A program made the translations under genes and the position numbers. The notes beneath the pieces were generated by a model. It made no database searches and had not been told where the DNA came from. It worked only from the letters and a program-made list of their open reading frames with translations. Shown piece after piece: positions 1-9,941 of a DNA stretch of 20,444 bases (position 1 is the first letter of the stretch; every line of letters starts with the position of its first letter). Source of the stretch: Magicicada cassinii (taxonomy: Eukaryota; Arthropoda; Insecta; Hemiptera; Cicadidae); assembly GCA_028571305.1 (NCBI GenBank), contig JAOXNS010488680.1:1-20444 (forward strand). Direction: 5' to 3'.

Positions 1-1762
1 GAATGATCACTGTTGCACACCACTATATAAAAATTATCCCGATTAGCGCTTTCAAGCTTCACAGCTCATCGTCAGATAGGAATAGGAAATCTTATACAAC
101 GGGTTGTTTGTGTTGACGTTTGTTTTGTAGAAGTTCAAAATATTGTCATGTAGAAGATTTAATTACGGTTAGAGATTTAATTTCATAAAAATTGCAACAA
201 ATTTCACATTTACCAAAAAATTCATTGTAAGCATCAGCGGTCCTCTGACGTCTTCTACCTTCGAAATTTCACCTTGTTACCTATTATCTTGTATCAGGAT
301 GAATGTAGGCACGAACTGATAATGCGTTTTGCATATCTGCACATTTTTGTAGTTGTGGTTGTATATTTGTAACATGTCGGTAACAAAACTTTAGTAGTAA
401 ACAAAATTTATAATAATAAATATTCTCTAAATTTATTTAATCTATGAAAGAAAACATAAAGGAAAGAGAAATTATTTATAATGCCTCAAAAATATCGAGA
501 AATATTCTTTTGATAATTTAAAAACTGGGTTGTAACTCAGGAAACGAGTTTTAAGACTAGAAACTTTCAACAAGACATTGAAAAATTTGTGATACGACAT
601 GCTCATGAATAAAGTAGAAAATTTTGAATAAAATATAAGTAGAAACGTTGTCTATATCTACGTACGTGCACTGAACTGGAAAAAGTAAAAAGTAGATATG
701 TAAAAAAATTTGATCAAGACTATTTGAAATAGGCAGTAGACCAGGAGTATGTACTATAGCGAAGGATCCACAATACCAGTACATTCGAAAATTATAAATA
801 TCTTTTAAAATTGATGAATTCTTAATTTCATTTTGTGAAATTAAAAAAATTAATATTAATAATTTAGAAGAATATAAGAGGCTCTGGAATAAACAGATGC
901 GTTTATTTTTAGGGTATACATCCATTGTAAATCCAAATGGATCCATAGACAATTCTTATGATTTCAAATGGGACAGTTTATAAAGTGCTCAAACAAGAAA
1001 ATATGCGTCTTGGGGAACACCGTGCTGTTCGCGTGTAAACACGCCACCTGTCGCCTCCAAACAACAGGAGACACTGGAAAGAATGAAGAACTGTAGTAAC
1101 TTTATGACGTGTAAATGTCACATTTTGTAAGTTCAATATAAATACCGTATATGTATTTGCAAGCATTTCACTGATGTAGGTCATCGTAGTGTTTTTAATT
1201 GTATTTAAATACGATGTCGTACCGATGCTATCGATATTATTCGTTTTCATTGACTGCCGAACTGTACGCAGGACAGCTGCTTTTTATAAAAGATGAATTA
1301 ATGCAATCAGTTCTTCTTGTCATCATTTGAAGACATCTGTATCAGAATTAGTAACCTCCGTAAAGTATAATGATAGTTTTTTTTTGTTATTTTAGTTCAT
1401 ATTTGTTTGTTAGTCATTGTTAGTTAATAGACGTCCTCTCATATTCTGTAACAAAGGAGACGATTGTTTTAAAAAATTTCCATATTGCCGTAAATCAGAA
1501 TTATATTTATCCAGTAATTAATCATAATTATATGTTACAAGTATACCGTATATTAATGTATATTTGTTTGTAACGGTTATATAAAAACGTTTTATTCATT
1601 GTACCTTGTGTTTGCTATCAGTAGGTGCTTCATTAGTTAATAGTATATATGTGATTCTTTTGTCTCCCACGTTTACACGTCCATTTGTCTTGTAGTAATG
1701 TGTCTAGTAATATGGAAGACATATTTCCATATACTCTTGTGTTAAGTCGGAACACATTCATG
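1..1762. other. Non-coding AT-rich stretch, no gene recognised
   Basis: I see no supportable gene here. The longest open frame (minus, 557-952, 131 codons) is rich in Ile, Leu and Phe, as expected of an AT-rich antisense frame, and matches no family I know. A second minus frame at 978-1250 ends in an Arg/Cys-rich tail and is equally unrecognised. The left edge (about 30-85, minus) carries a short motif discussed under findings. The remainder is unstructured AT-rich sequence. Confidence 0.55.
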
Positions 1763-1786
1763 TTATTTGTGGGTTCCCACAAATAA
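1763..1786. repeat. Near-perfect palindrome, 11-bp arms
   Basis: TTATTTGTGGG at 1763-1773 is followed after two bases by its exact reverse complement, CCCACAAATAA, at 1776-1786. The left arm plus spacer (TTATTTGTGGGTTCC) recurs exactly in direct orientation at 1821-1835. This could be a cruciform-prone site, a transposon end or chance. No gene adjoins it. Confidence 0.75.
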
Positions 1787-1790
1787 GTTA

Positions 1791-2261
1791 AAATTCATTT
1801 AACTTGTATGCACATAATTATTATTTGTGGGTTCCTGGATATATTTCTGGTACATTTCAAGCTTAAAACATGAATTTCTGTATATATAATTATGTGTATA
1901 ATGTATAATTAACTTATAATATTACGTATCCAACTCAAGTGTTGGTAACTCGAATTTCAAATAAAACGTTTTAAAGCTATTAATTGTTTGTTAGAAATAA
2001 CATTGATGTATAAAATAAGGGTTTACTATTTGGCTTTTCAATTTTCAGTGATCTTAGCCTTTGTTTGTTATCTTTTAATTTGTTTTGTTGAACACAGAAG
2101 TTTAAGTTTTAAGTTAAAATGATAAATATGAAATTTATTGTACGGACAGTATAGTATATTCAGTTCTCAAGTGCGTTTTTCTTTGATCAATTGTGTAAGT
2201 AAAGTCTTCCCAGACGTTTACGAATAATTGAATAAAATTCATTTAACTTATATGCACGTAA
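1791..2261 (+). repeat. Pair of 27-bp direct repeats (1791-1817 and 2235-2261)
   Basis: The two copies begin AAATTCATTTAACTT and agree at 25 of 27 positions by eye, 444 bp apart. Weaker likeness extends a few bases to the left. The copies may be remnants of a dispersed repeat or of a local duplication. The spacing and imperfect match make a target-site duplication unlikely. Confidence 0.6.
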
Positions 2262-3204
2262 AACGAAACATGCAAGATAATTTCATACGTTACTTTGATG
2301 GCATTTACAATACCAAAAATTAGTTTTTCTTCTCTGGTGTAGTATTAAGAAAACATTTTAAAACCATGTGGCGTATATTGAGAAACGAAATTGTAGTTTC
2401 CAAACGTAGTTAATTTCAGAACAGTTTCAGTGATGACGTATATGTCACAATAATTGATATTCCATTATTCAAGTTTTTTTAACTCCAAATTTTATTCCAA
2501 TCCGTACTGGTTCGAGTTATGGAAGGCAAATGAATAGTTTTTGTATTCACAGTAAATTTTAGCGGTAACCTGTACGGTTGCTTGCGACAGTGTTTTTACA
2601 TTCTTTCCCACATTAAAGTATGTTTTTCTTGTGTTTAGTGTTGTCAGTCTGCACTTATTTATTAAAAGTTTCTGCTTCTGAAACAGCCCTTTAGGGGATA
2701 ACATGGTCGTCGTTAGACAGAGCCGCTTTCAACTCCCTTTAGTTGACGACGGGGTCGGATGGATTTTGAGCCAGCAGCTTGTCATAAAATCGAAGTAGAC
2801 ACAAATCCATTCTACCTCCCTTCGCAAAACGAGCTTATTACGTTGTCCTGCTTTACATGTTTCTGTTATAGTTAATATGTCAGTACGTGTTTCGAATACA
2901 GTATATGAATGTACTCTTGTTTCTGACACTTGTATTAAAATATTTTAAACATTTTGTCTTGTGTATCTATTCGCTACCGTTGCAGATTAGCAACACAAAA
3001 TTTTACGGGGGCATAAAACCTGTTTCAGACGGTATCTGAAATGGTAAATACGAATGTAAAGAGAAGTACAATTAGTAATTCAAGTTATTATTTGATGAAC
3101 AAACCGTATTTGTGTTTACGTTAAAAACGTGTGTAACCATCACACATGTGCTGGGTATACCCGTTTTACGACTTGAATCTGTAGTGCTTAGAGGAAACCA
3201 AGTA
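1836..3204. other. Non-coding stretch
   Basis: No gene is recognised. The minus open frames at 2492-2704 and 2729-2929 show no motif. A small hairpin (TCAACT 2729-2734, AGTTGA 2741-2746) sits within a locally more GC-rich patch around 2705-2760. The second copy of the 27-bp repeat lies at 2235-2261. Confidence 0.5.
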
Positions 3205-3223
3205 CAGTAATCCCCCGTTATAA
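3205..3223 (+). repeat. Left terminal inverted repeat of the pogo-like element
   Basis: This 19-bp arm begins with CAGT immediately after a TA dinucleotide. It pairs with 3785-3803 with a single mismatch at arm position 9. Confidence 0.85.
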
Positions 3224-3784
3224 CGGACAGCCCAAAAAAACGTGAAGTGTTGAAAAATCAAAGACAGTAAGGCCCAACAATTTTGAGTAAGCGAAATAAA
3301 AGACCACTAGAACTTTGTCATCGAGTGTGACAAATGAAAAACCAATCAAACGTATTATTATCACTTGCGATACCTTCGTGAGTTTCTGATTAAAGAAACT
3401 AATTCTAATCAATCTCAAACTAAAATTTTTAATTTTTTAAAGCGAGTAAATGAAAGTGATTCTGGTACATAGACATCTTGTTTTTAAAGAAGACAGACAA
3501 TGGACAAAGTTTTACTATAATTATGAATATTTTGTGTAAAGTACAATCTTTACAGTGGACTATGATTTTATTAAAATTATGTATACATTATTTTATGTAA
3601 GATATATCTGTTTTTATTGCTGTACTGCTGTATTGTTATTTATTTTATATAAATACAGTAAAATAATAGTTTCTGTTTTTATCCACGTTGTTTAAATGAA
3701 TCGTATCCATATTAAAAGGCCTATTTGCTATATATAGTTACAACGGACTTTCAATATAACAGATGCCTCGCACCCCCTATTAGT

Positions 3785-3803
3785 TTATAACGGGAGATTA
3801 CTG
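3785..3803 (-). repeat. Right terminal inverted repeat of the pogo-like element
   Basis: Read on the minus strand it begins CAGTAATCTCCCGTTATAA, and it is followed on the plus strand by TA at 3804-3805. It matches the left arm at 18 of 19 positions. Confidence 0.85.
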
Positions 3804-3805
3804 TA

Positions 3806-5725
3806 ATATACTGTTGGCGCACTGTAATCATACACATTTGACTCATTGTTTTTCGATAATCACTATCGACTACAGATTGTATTATTTTCTCGTGTATACA
3901 TTTGAAATGTTTCATCATTTTATGATCCCCTCAGTTAAAATATTTTACATACGAAGATATTAGCACTGGTAAATAATATTATTTTTCTTTTAAGTTTAAG
4001 TAAATTTGAGTCACTGAGCGTGGGTAACTAACTCTTTCAGGTAAGGGCAAAATAACTTTCACTGGAATTGCGTGTGAAAACGCTCATCTCGGTCTAACAG
4101 AACAGTGGTATAGCTCCTTCGTTTGAACCGTTACCCGACGGCAAAAAAGCAAATGTCAGTCGTAATTAATTTCTTACCCCACGTCAGTGTACTTTCGTTG
4201 TTGACATGTTTCTTCCCGTCATTAAACAACGGCTATATCCATAGCGGAATGACGACGACACTACAGATTGGCTCCGTAGAAGGTGATTCTCATCTTACTA
4301 ACAGTGCAATCTGATTGGTGTACAGAGAGAGTGTCGAGAAGTGCCGCACTTTTAAGAACACGTCATTACATAAGAGGCTTCCCACTGTCATCGTTTTGGC
4401 CGAGGCAGTATTATCAGTTCTATCAGCCCCTCGAATTTACAACATAATTATAACAAAATCATTACATATGTCAATTTTATGGAGATAGTTAAATTACATT
4501 TTACCATAATTTTAGCGTTAATATTACATATCACTGGATATAATTACCATTACCTTAAAATAATTCTATAATTTATGTATTGCATGTACCCAGACAATGG
4601 GAAACTTACACGGTCATTTCTGTTAAAGTTATTCATGGTTTCTCATATTTATTAATACCAGTGGTGACTGGGGTTTATTGATCCCGTATCTCGGTTGTAC
4701 GGTTTTATTACGGGACATGCAAGCCTTGCCTAAAATTAATTTGTTGGGGCTAAGTAATTTCGTTTTTAAAAGAAACGTTGTATTTTGACGTTATGCATCG
4801 AAATGCGTTTTAAAGCTGGTTTTTTATACATGATAATTACCACACGCAGTGCAGCCAGTACATTGATTTAGTAAATGGCTCTGTGATAGAAATGTTCATA
4901 TACAAAGATGGTACATCGGATTAACAGCTTCTGAAAATGTTTGAGGTTTCTTTTGTTTAGTAAAAAAAGACCTTTGCTAATTGTATAATTTTGTTTACGC
5001 TAATTCGTAAATTAAAAGTACTGATACGTCTTGTTTCTTAATTTCCGACGTCAGCTGTTTGTTTCAGTTTTGCTTCAGTAATGTGTCCTTTTTGTTTGAG
5101 GTTGCCATGAGTAAAAAACAATTTCAGCAATGAATTCCAGCTTCGATAAGTGGCGACAGTCATGCCCCTAACGCTTTTATTGTGAATGGATACCGTATGC
5201 CCGCTTCCATTTGTAGCACGAATTCTCGCATTTCAGGCCTCAGGTACGGTGAAATGTTGCATCTAATTGAAGCTTGAACTGACACATCGTCCATATTCTG
5301 AGTGTCAAACCGGTGATGGGTGCAATTTAATTGAATGAGAAGTCAGTCATTAGCTGTAAGTGTACCAACTAGGAAATGTGCCGGATAGATAATTGCGTCA
5401 TGACAGTTATCTAATTAACCTTACACTATACTATAAACTAGGTAATGCTGCAACAACAATAAGCTTTTTTACATAGTTTATATTGCTTACTATGGTATTA
5501 TGGATGGAAAAAACGTATATCAGATACAGGTGTATGAATGCTAGTACCACACAATATACTGTCATTAAAAATATAATGAATTGTGAATATTGAATCATAT
5601 TGCAAATTACGTTTCCTAACTAAAATAGAAAACAAAATAAAGAGGCCAGAGTTATTTCGTTTTAAGACGTAATTTGAAGGTAGTAATGTGCTCCTAATTA
5701 CGGATAACATTTACAATATAAACTA
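3806..5725. other. Non-coding stretch with a slightly GC-richer patch
   Basis: No gene is recognised. Around 4080-4440 the base composition is less AT-biased and has more CpG, with an ATTGG (inverted CCAAT) near 4315, but no TATA box, convincing start or continuous coding frame accompanies it. A CAGGTAAGG at about 4039-4047 matches a splice donor, yet every frame just upstream contains a stop. Other open frames are short and unrecognised. Confidence 0.5.
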
Positions 5726-5751
5726 AAAATTTCTTCAAGTTAAGAAATTTT
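5726..5751. repeat. Perfect hairpin, 10-bp stem
   Basis: AAAATTTCTT (5726-5735) and AAGAAATTTT (5742-5751) are exact reverse complements around a 6-base loop. The stem is AT-rich. No neighbouring gene suggests a role. Confidence 0.7.
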
Positions 5752-6009
5752 AAACAAACTGTAATCGAATGACTGACATTGAACATTATTATTCTTTCTC
5801 AGTTTCCAAGAAGTAAGTTCATTAAATTATTGTCGTCCAGTGAAGATCTTTAAGCTGTTGTTCGAGTATATTGCAAGCACGGCGTTGCACATTCTGAAGT
5901 TAGTTACTTATTAATGCTTTGCCTCCCAACGTCCACCATTCGTTGCATATTTTCTTGCCCGGTCGTCTCTCGACTACTTTATCTCCAAGTATCGAAGAGC
6001 CGATATCAG

Positions 6010-6031
6010 GCCTTGTATTTGTGTACAAGGC
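6010..6031. repeat. Perfect hairpin, 8-bp GC-containing stem
   Basis: GCCTTGTA (6010-6017) pairs exactly with TACAAGGC (6024-6031) around a 6-base loop. It lies in a patch (about 5840-6060) less AT-rich than its surroundings and without a recognisable open frame. Confidence 0.65.
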
Positions 6032-6425
6032 GGCCTTCGTTTCATACCTTGTGATTTGGCTTGTATTTAACTAGTTCAACATGCTTCATTTATTTCTAAT
6101 TATTACACATTGTTTCGTCGGAGTCAGTTTACAGGTACCCTTCATGATACACCTGAGTAAAGGTGAAATTCAGTATTAGCGCAGTGGCAGACGTAATTTA
6201 CACTATAACGCCATATTGCGGTCTGTCAGTAAGCTCAACTAGCTTTAAAAAACTTTACACTGATGTGTAAAGTGGCATTTTATGAGTAACAAATGTGAAT
6301 AATAGATTTGATCATTTACGAGTTCAAAATAATTATTTTACTTCATATAAAGTAAAACTGACAGTTTTTACAGTGTTTACGATATTCTTTTTAATCTATG
6401 ATTCGTATTTAATAAAAGTATAAAT

Positions 6426-6450
6426 AGACCTACATATAAATCATAGGTCT
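6426..6450. repeat. Perfect 7-bp inverted repeat
   Basis: AGACCTA (6426-6432) and TAGGTCT (6444-6450) are exact reverse complements 11 bases apart. It is short enough to be chance. Confidence 0.45.
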
Positions 6451-6681
6451 GTGATAAATTTATATACAAGACAGTATTTATGTACGGGATGTAAAACAGC
6501 TCAGAGGACACATAGGTTAGATTGGGAGCCACCGCATTACGTGGCTTGACAACTTGTTCACTTGTTAATGTGACGTGATCGCAATTATTTACATAAGCAA
6601 TTGCGTTGCAGTAGATCTTTTAATTAATATGTATAGAGGCTGCAATAATTTGTGTATTCATAATGTTTTTTTCTTTTTCAG

Positions 6682-6750
6682 GTGCGTAAAGAGACGACTA
6701 CGGTTGTAAGGACTTCAGATAAATCTGTTTTTCTGGAAATATGTCAGTAA
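6682..6750 (+). CDS. Candidate terminal exon, function unknown
   Basis: A long pyrimidine tract (about 6665-6678) leads into CAG at 6679-6681, a strong splice acceptor. Directly after it, one frame stays open for 22 codons, beginning VRKETTTVVRTSDK, and closes with TAA at 6748-6750; the other two frames stop sooner. The peptide is polar and not obviously AT-driven. No motif is recognisable and no upstream exon on this strand could be paired with it. No AATAAA follows closely, which weakens a terminal-exon reading. Pyrimidine-AG matches are common in AT-rich DNA, so chance is quite possible. Confidence 0.2.
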   Translation: MRKETTTVVRTSDKSVFLEICQ

Positions 6751-7561
6751 ACATATTAAGGTTTGTAACTGCCAGTAATGCTAAGTTCCTGTCATTGTGT
6801 GTAAATATATTGTTTTTATACTCGTGTAATATTGTTTTTAATTTGTGTGTGAATGGACTGGAATTCAGAATTCTGCTAAATATTGCTGTTATCGATGAAG
6901 TTATTGCTAAGTTTTGTAAAGTTTGGAAGAATTGAAGTAATTTTGGTCCACATAATCGATTGATATTTTCTTCGTTTTATATAACTGGCATACTATATAG
7001 TAGACCTATAGACGACAGGTAACACAGCACCCTGTATTCCTAGTTATACCAGACTTGGTCACCGATAAAGGAAAGTGTCGTCACAGAGGCGGTTCACCGA
7101 GGCCGCGCGTTCCTCAGATAAAAATTAATACGTTACTAAAACAACAAGTTTGTCTGTTCTTTAATTTTAATTTATGGCCAATTAGTATATTGTAAATCAT
7201 TAAAATATCGATACATTGTTTTTCAAATATAAAAATGAGGGTCGTGTTGTGGTCTCGTAAATGTCCAGCAGTGTCGATCTGAATCAGATACAGGTGAATC
7301 ATAAAAGGTGCCTGAAATCTATTATGGGAGATAGGTTTGACTTATAGTCAAATGGGGTATCGCGGAAAGATAATGTCGCCCATTTTTAAGTACAAAGCGT
7401 TCTTGTAATACTACGTATTTATATGAAAACTTCGTGGTAGATATCTGTTAAGGTTTCAAAAATGCATCTACAAACGTTGCTTAGAGTTTTTATAGCAATT
7501 TAGGTGTACCCATCCAACTGTTATGTTTATGATGGCAGGGATAAGAAAAGATAAAAGCAAA
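6751..7561. other. Non-coding stretch
   Basis: Nothing supportable is seen. Short open frames at 6741-6935 (plus) and 7114-7302 (minus) are hydrophobic or low-complexity translations of AT-rich DNA. Around 7020-7120 there is a slightly GC-richer patch without an open frame. Confidence 0.5.
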
Positions 7562-7567
7562 TTTATT
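7562..7567 (-). promoter_or_regulatory. Possible polyadenylation signal AATAAA
   Basis: A canonical AATAAA on the minus strand, about 40 bp downstream of the stop of the open frame at 7606-7929. The hexamer is frequent in AT-rich DNA, so it counts only through its position. Confidence 0.3.
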
Positions 7568-7605
7568 GAACATATTAGTAATAACTGGTAAAAAAAATTT
7601 ACAAA

Positions 7606-7929
7606 TCAATATAATTTGGTGTCAGAATTTACAAAACAAACAAATGGGTCTGCCTCCACTATATCCCTACTGTCCTCAAATTGTTGGTAAAGAAGGGCCT
7701 CTTGCTCCCTAAAAAGGGTTTTAAAGAAAATATGATTTTCCTTTTCTTTCCAGGTAGGCATGAAATGTTTGGAAAGCAAATTGTTTAAATCCTTCAACTT
7801 TGCTGGCTTTAAAGCAACTCCTTTCTTGATGATCTGTGGGTTAATTGCGTTCAGTTGCTTTCCACACTTCAGTATATTTTTCTCCTCATCCACATTTTGG
7901 GTGTAGCTCAGTTTCCAGTGTTTTTTTTT
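7606..7929 (-). CDS. Unrecognised open frame, possibly a C-terminal remnant of a repetitive gene
   Basis: The frame is open from a stop at 7930-7932 and reads about 107 codons on the minus strand, ending in NSDTKLY. It lacks an upstream ATG, so it is an exon or a truncated copy rather than a whole gene. The protein is hydrophilic and looks less like chance AT-rich translation than its neighbours: Lys- and Glu-rich, with PAKLKDLNNLLSKHF, then FFKTLF and a short acidic region. The K..DL..LL...F pattern reminds me of the C-terminal tails of transposon-derived proteins in insects, but this is only a likeness. An AATAAA (7562-7567 read on the minus strand) lies about 40 bp past the stop, consistent with a 3' end. 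No splice acceptor is seen; the upstream flank is A-rich. Confidence 0.35.
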   Translation of the reverse strand, partial: KKKHWKLSYTQNVDEEKNILKCGKQLNAINPQIIKKGVALKPAKLKDLNNLLSKHFMPTWKEKENHIFFKTLFREQEALLYQQFEDSRDIVEADPFVCFVNSDTKLY

Positions 7930-7932
7930 TTA

Positions 7933-8255
7933 ATATAATTATCCTATTACAACGATGTAGTTTAAAATCCTAATTAGGTTTTTTGTCACTTCAAAGACCG
8001 TCTTTTGAGACTAATATTCTGGACAGTCCTCACCTAACCTGATGACTAGCATGTTGTTGAAATGTTTTAATGTAATCTTGGTCTGTCAGAAGAATACTGT
8101 GTTTTTTAATATATTTTCTATATGGGCAAATACCATGTCAGAGGGGAAATGTTATTTTTGTTTCTTAATGATGGTGGTGCAACTCACAAGTTGAAAACGT
8201 GTTTACTACAAACAATAGTAAGGAAATATTACTACAACAAAAAATCTGCACAACG
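7933..8255. other. Non-coding stretch
   Basis: It begins with a T-rich run (about 7921-7931 and onward). No gene, repeat pair or signal can be supported. The minus translation here does not continue the 7606-7929 frame. Confidence 0.45.
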
Positions 8256-8503
8256 GGCAAAACGAGGTTCACAATAACAGGACATAACTGGGTTTTCTCG
8301 TGTTTTCCTACAGTGGACATAACGAAGTTTACTGCAGTACAGGTAAGGGACATTACGAGTTTTGCAGCAGTTCCTAGTTTTTACACCCTAAAATAATAAG
8401 GCTTCAACTTCAGTTTCTCTGCATCAGAACATGCGTATGTCGTCTCAGAACAAAATGACGGTCGTAACTTAAATCGACCTTGGTTGGACATAACGAGTTT
8501 TGC
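8256..8503 (+). repeat. Degenerate direct repeats of a GGACATAACGAG-type motif
   Basis: Related copies start near 8256 (GGCAAAACGAGGTT), 8280 (GGACATAACTGGGTTTT), 8315 (GGACATAACGAAGTTT), 8348 (GGACATTACGAGTTTTGCAG) and 8485 (GGACATAACGAGTTTTGCA). Spacing between the middle copies is 33-35 bp, and the last copy is detached by about 137 bp. This looks like an old minisatellite or the internal repeats of a mobile element. Open frames crossing it (8165-8353 minus, 8199-8396 plus) are by-products of the repetition. Confidence 0.6.
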
Positions 8504-9538
8504 ACCTGGGCTAATGAAAAGGCTTTTTTTTCCTTTTGACTAGTGGGCTGTGTGGCTTAAATTTTCGAATGTGCTTTCAATAAATTTCTGTATGAAGTTG
8601 AGCTTCCAATAAGTTTTTGTGAGCTATATTAATGAAGAGTGCTGATTTTTCTATGCCATTCTTTTCATAAGCTTTTCCTTTTTTGTAGCAGTTGTAGTTA
8701 AAATTGCCAATGGTTCACAGAATATCTCGTCTTTGTCAGTATTCTGTTGATAGGCCTACTTGTAGAAGGTAGAAGGTTTGCGAATATTCTGTGCTACTTT
8801 TAGCTCTGAGATTCGTAGTAAGTGTGAAACTATAGAAAAGTATGCGTAATGGACACGGCGTATAAATTGTATATAAAGGTTACGAAGAACCGTTTAAAAA
8901 CAATCGTGGATTATTTACTTGGGGAATAACAAATGGGCTTATAAAGAACAGCAGTTGGATTTTCAGCGGAAGCGATTTCCGTTTGTGGCAAAGATTTATA
9001 AAACGAGAATCATAAAACACCGTGTTCTATAATGAAATCAGATGATGAGAAATTTCACGTGATTGCTAAATTTAAGTTAATATAAGATTTTGTATTCGTA
9101 TTCTGAATAGGCCTATATGTATTTTGTGAGCGCTGAATCCAAATGCGACGTCACCCCAGGTCCGGACTTTTCGCAACTGGCAGTTTTAAGTGGGAGTAAA
9201 TTAACGTATTGGACGTGAAAGTAGATTAAAATAAACGTGTTTATGGCGTATATTAAACACACACACACTGTATTATTTAAAATGTTAATCTAAAACCTCT
9301 AATAATTTTACTTTGTGCCTTGTAGCTACGCCTGTTGCCTTTTCTCATAAGGTATATCCATTTTGTCGGTGCAGTATCCACATTAGTTTCCTATCATATT
9401 AACGTTCCACCTATCCACTTACCCCTTTTTCCCATTTCCTTGATAAATTGTTGGAATCATTCTCCTTATTCATTACTCGCTGTAACAAAATTGTCAGTGT
9501 AAATGCAGTAATGTGCATTCATTAATATATATTCTTCA
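8504..9538. other. Non-coding stretch with a short CA run
   Basis: No gene is recognised. A short (AC)n run occurs at about 9256-9269, and two copies of the palindrome TAGGCCTA at 8751 and 9108. The rest is AT-rich without visible structure. Confidence 0.5.
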
Positions 9539-9913
9539 TTATATATTGTTAGCTTTCATTTTATTATACGTGTGACCCACAAAGATACATTTTCTTAATT
9601 TATCTTCTGATAGGTTAGATATAAATGAGTAAAATAGTTCCCTTTTCGTTGGCAGAGCCTTAATAATCTCCTTATTGGAGTAAGCGATGAAATATTGAAT
9701 TAAGAAGACCCCCTGTGCAAAATAGTTTTTGCTGTGTTCAAAAATTTTAGCAGGAATTTTCTTTCCAGTGTTAATTTCTTCAACGAGTATGTAGATAATT
9801 TTCTTTAACATGAATCGAGTCACTATCAGATCCAAAACAGATTCGTCTTCATTGTACAGAAAAGTGCTTTGTGAAATATCTTTTCTAGAAAAGCGATAAA
9901 AATCCTTCAGTCG
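9539..9913 (-). CDS. Unrecognised 124-codon open frame, next to a broken repetitive gene copy
   Basis: The minus frame is open between a TGA at 9914-9916 and the stop at 9539-9541. It has no ATG at its head; the first Met follows LIVTRF. The product is mixed polar and hydrophobic, with two Lys-rich segments (GKKIPAKIFEHSK and LPTKREL), and no recognisable domain. It lies immediately downstream, on the same strand, of the Cys-rich family copy at 9942-10490. Its first 30 or so residues (FYRFSRKD ... NEDESVL) have a faint likeness to the next part of that family, but the remainder does not fit what I know of it. It may be a diverged continuation, a neighbouring insertion or a chance frame. Confidence 0.3.
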   Translation of the reverse strand, partial: RLKDFYRFSRKDISQSTFLYNEDESVLDLIVTRFMLKKIIYILVEEINTGKKIPAKIFEHSKNYFAQGVFLIQYFIAYSNKEIIKALPTKRELFYSFISNLSEDKLRKCIFVGHTYNKMKANNI

Positions 9914-9941
9914 TCAAGGTTTTACTTGCACATCAAGCTAT

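Larger units (their letters stand above)
3205..3803. mobile_element. Non-autonomous pogo/Tigger-like DNA transposon (MITE), 599 bp
   Basis: The left end CAGTAATCCCCCGTTATAA (3205-3223) and the reverse complement of the right end (3785-3803) match over 19 bp with one difference. Both ends are flanked by TA (3203-3204 and 3804-3805), the target duplication of the Tc1/mariner/pogo superfamily. The CAGT start and the CCCGTTATAA motif resemble pogo/Tigger termini as I know them. A subterminal motif, GTTATAACGGAC (3217-3228), returns in direct orientation as GTTACAACGGAC (3737-3748). The interior has no transposase-like frame; the 66-codon minus frame near the left end shows no DDE or HTH signature. 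It is therefore a non-autonomous element, moved in trans if at all. I am confident of the ends and less so of the exact family. Confidence 0.85.

Noticed and set aside
557-952. 131-codon minus open frame
   Set aside because: One of the two longest frames in the window, but dominated by Ile, Leu, Phe and Tyr as expected from AT-rich DNA. It has no domain, no splice context and no family likeness.
978-1250. 90-codon minus frame with an Arg/Cys-rich end
   Set aside because: No recognisable motif; the Arg-rich end comes from a short GC-richer patch.
2500-2516. GGTTCGAGT, considered as a tRNA or SINE B box
   Set aside because: No matching A box, acceptor stem or T-arm pairing could be found around it.
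3218-3418. 66-codon minus frame inside the pogo-like element, considered as a transposase remnant
   Set aside because: It shows no HTH or DDE-type signature and begins in the terminal repeat itself.
4123-4314. 63-codon plus frame in a GC-richer patch, considered as a first exon
   Set aside because: Non-ATG start and no donor at a sensible place; the nearby CAGGTAAGG at about 4039 is preceded by stops in all frames.
8165-8396. Overlapping plus and minus frames of similar length
   Set aside because: Both are produced by the degenerate GGACATAACGAG repeats and share no likeness with a protein family.
9256-9269. Short CA run, considered as a notable microsatellite
   Set aside because: Only about six or seven dinucleotides; ordinary in animal genomes.
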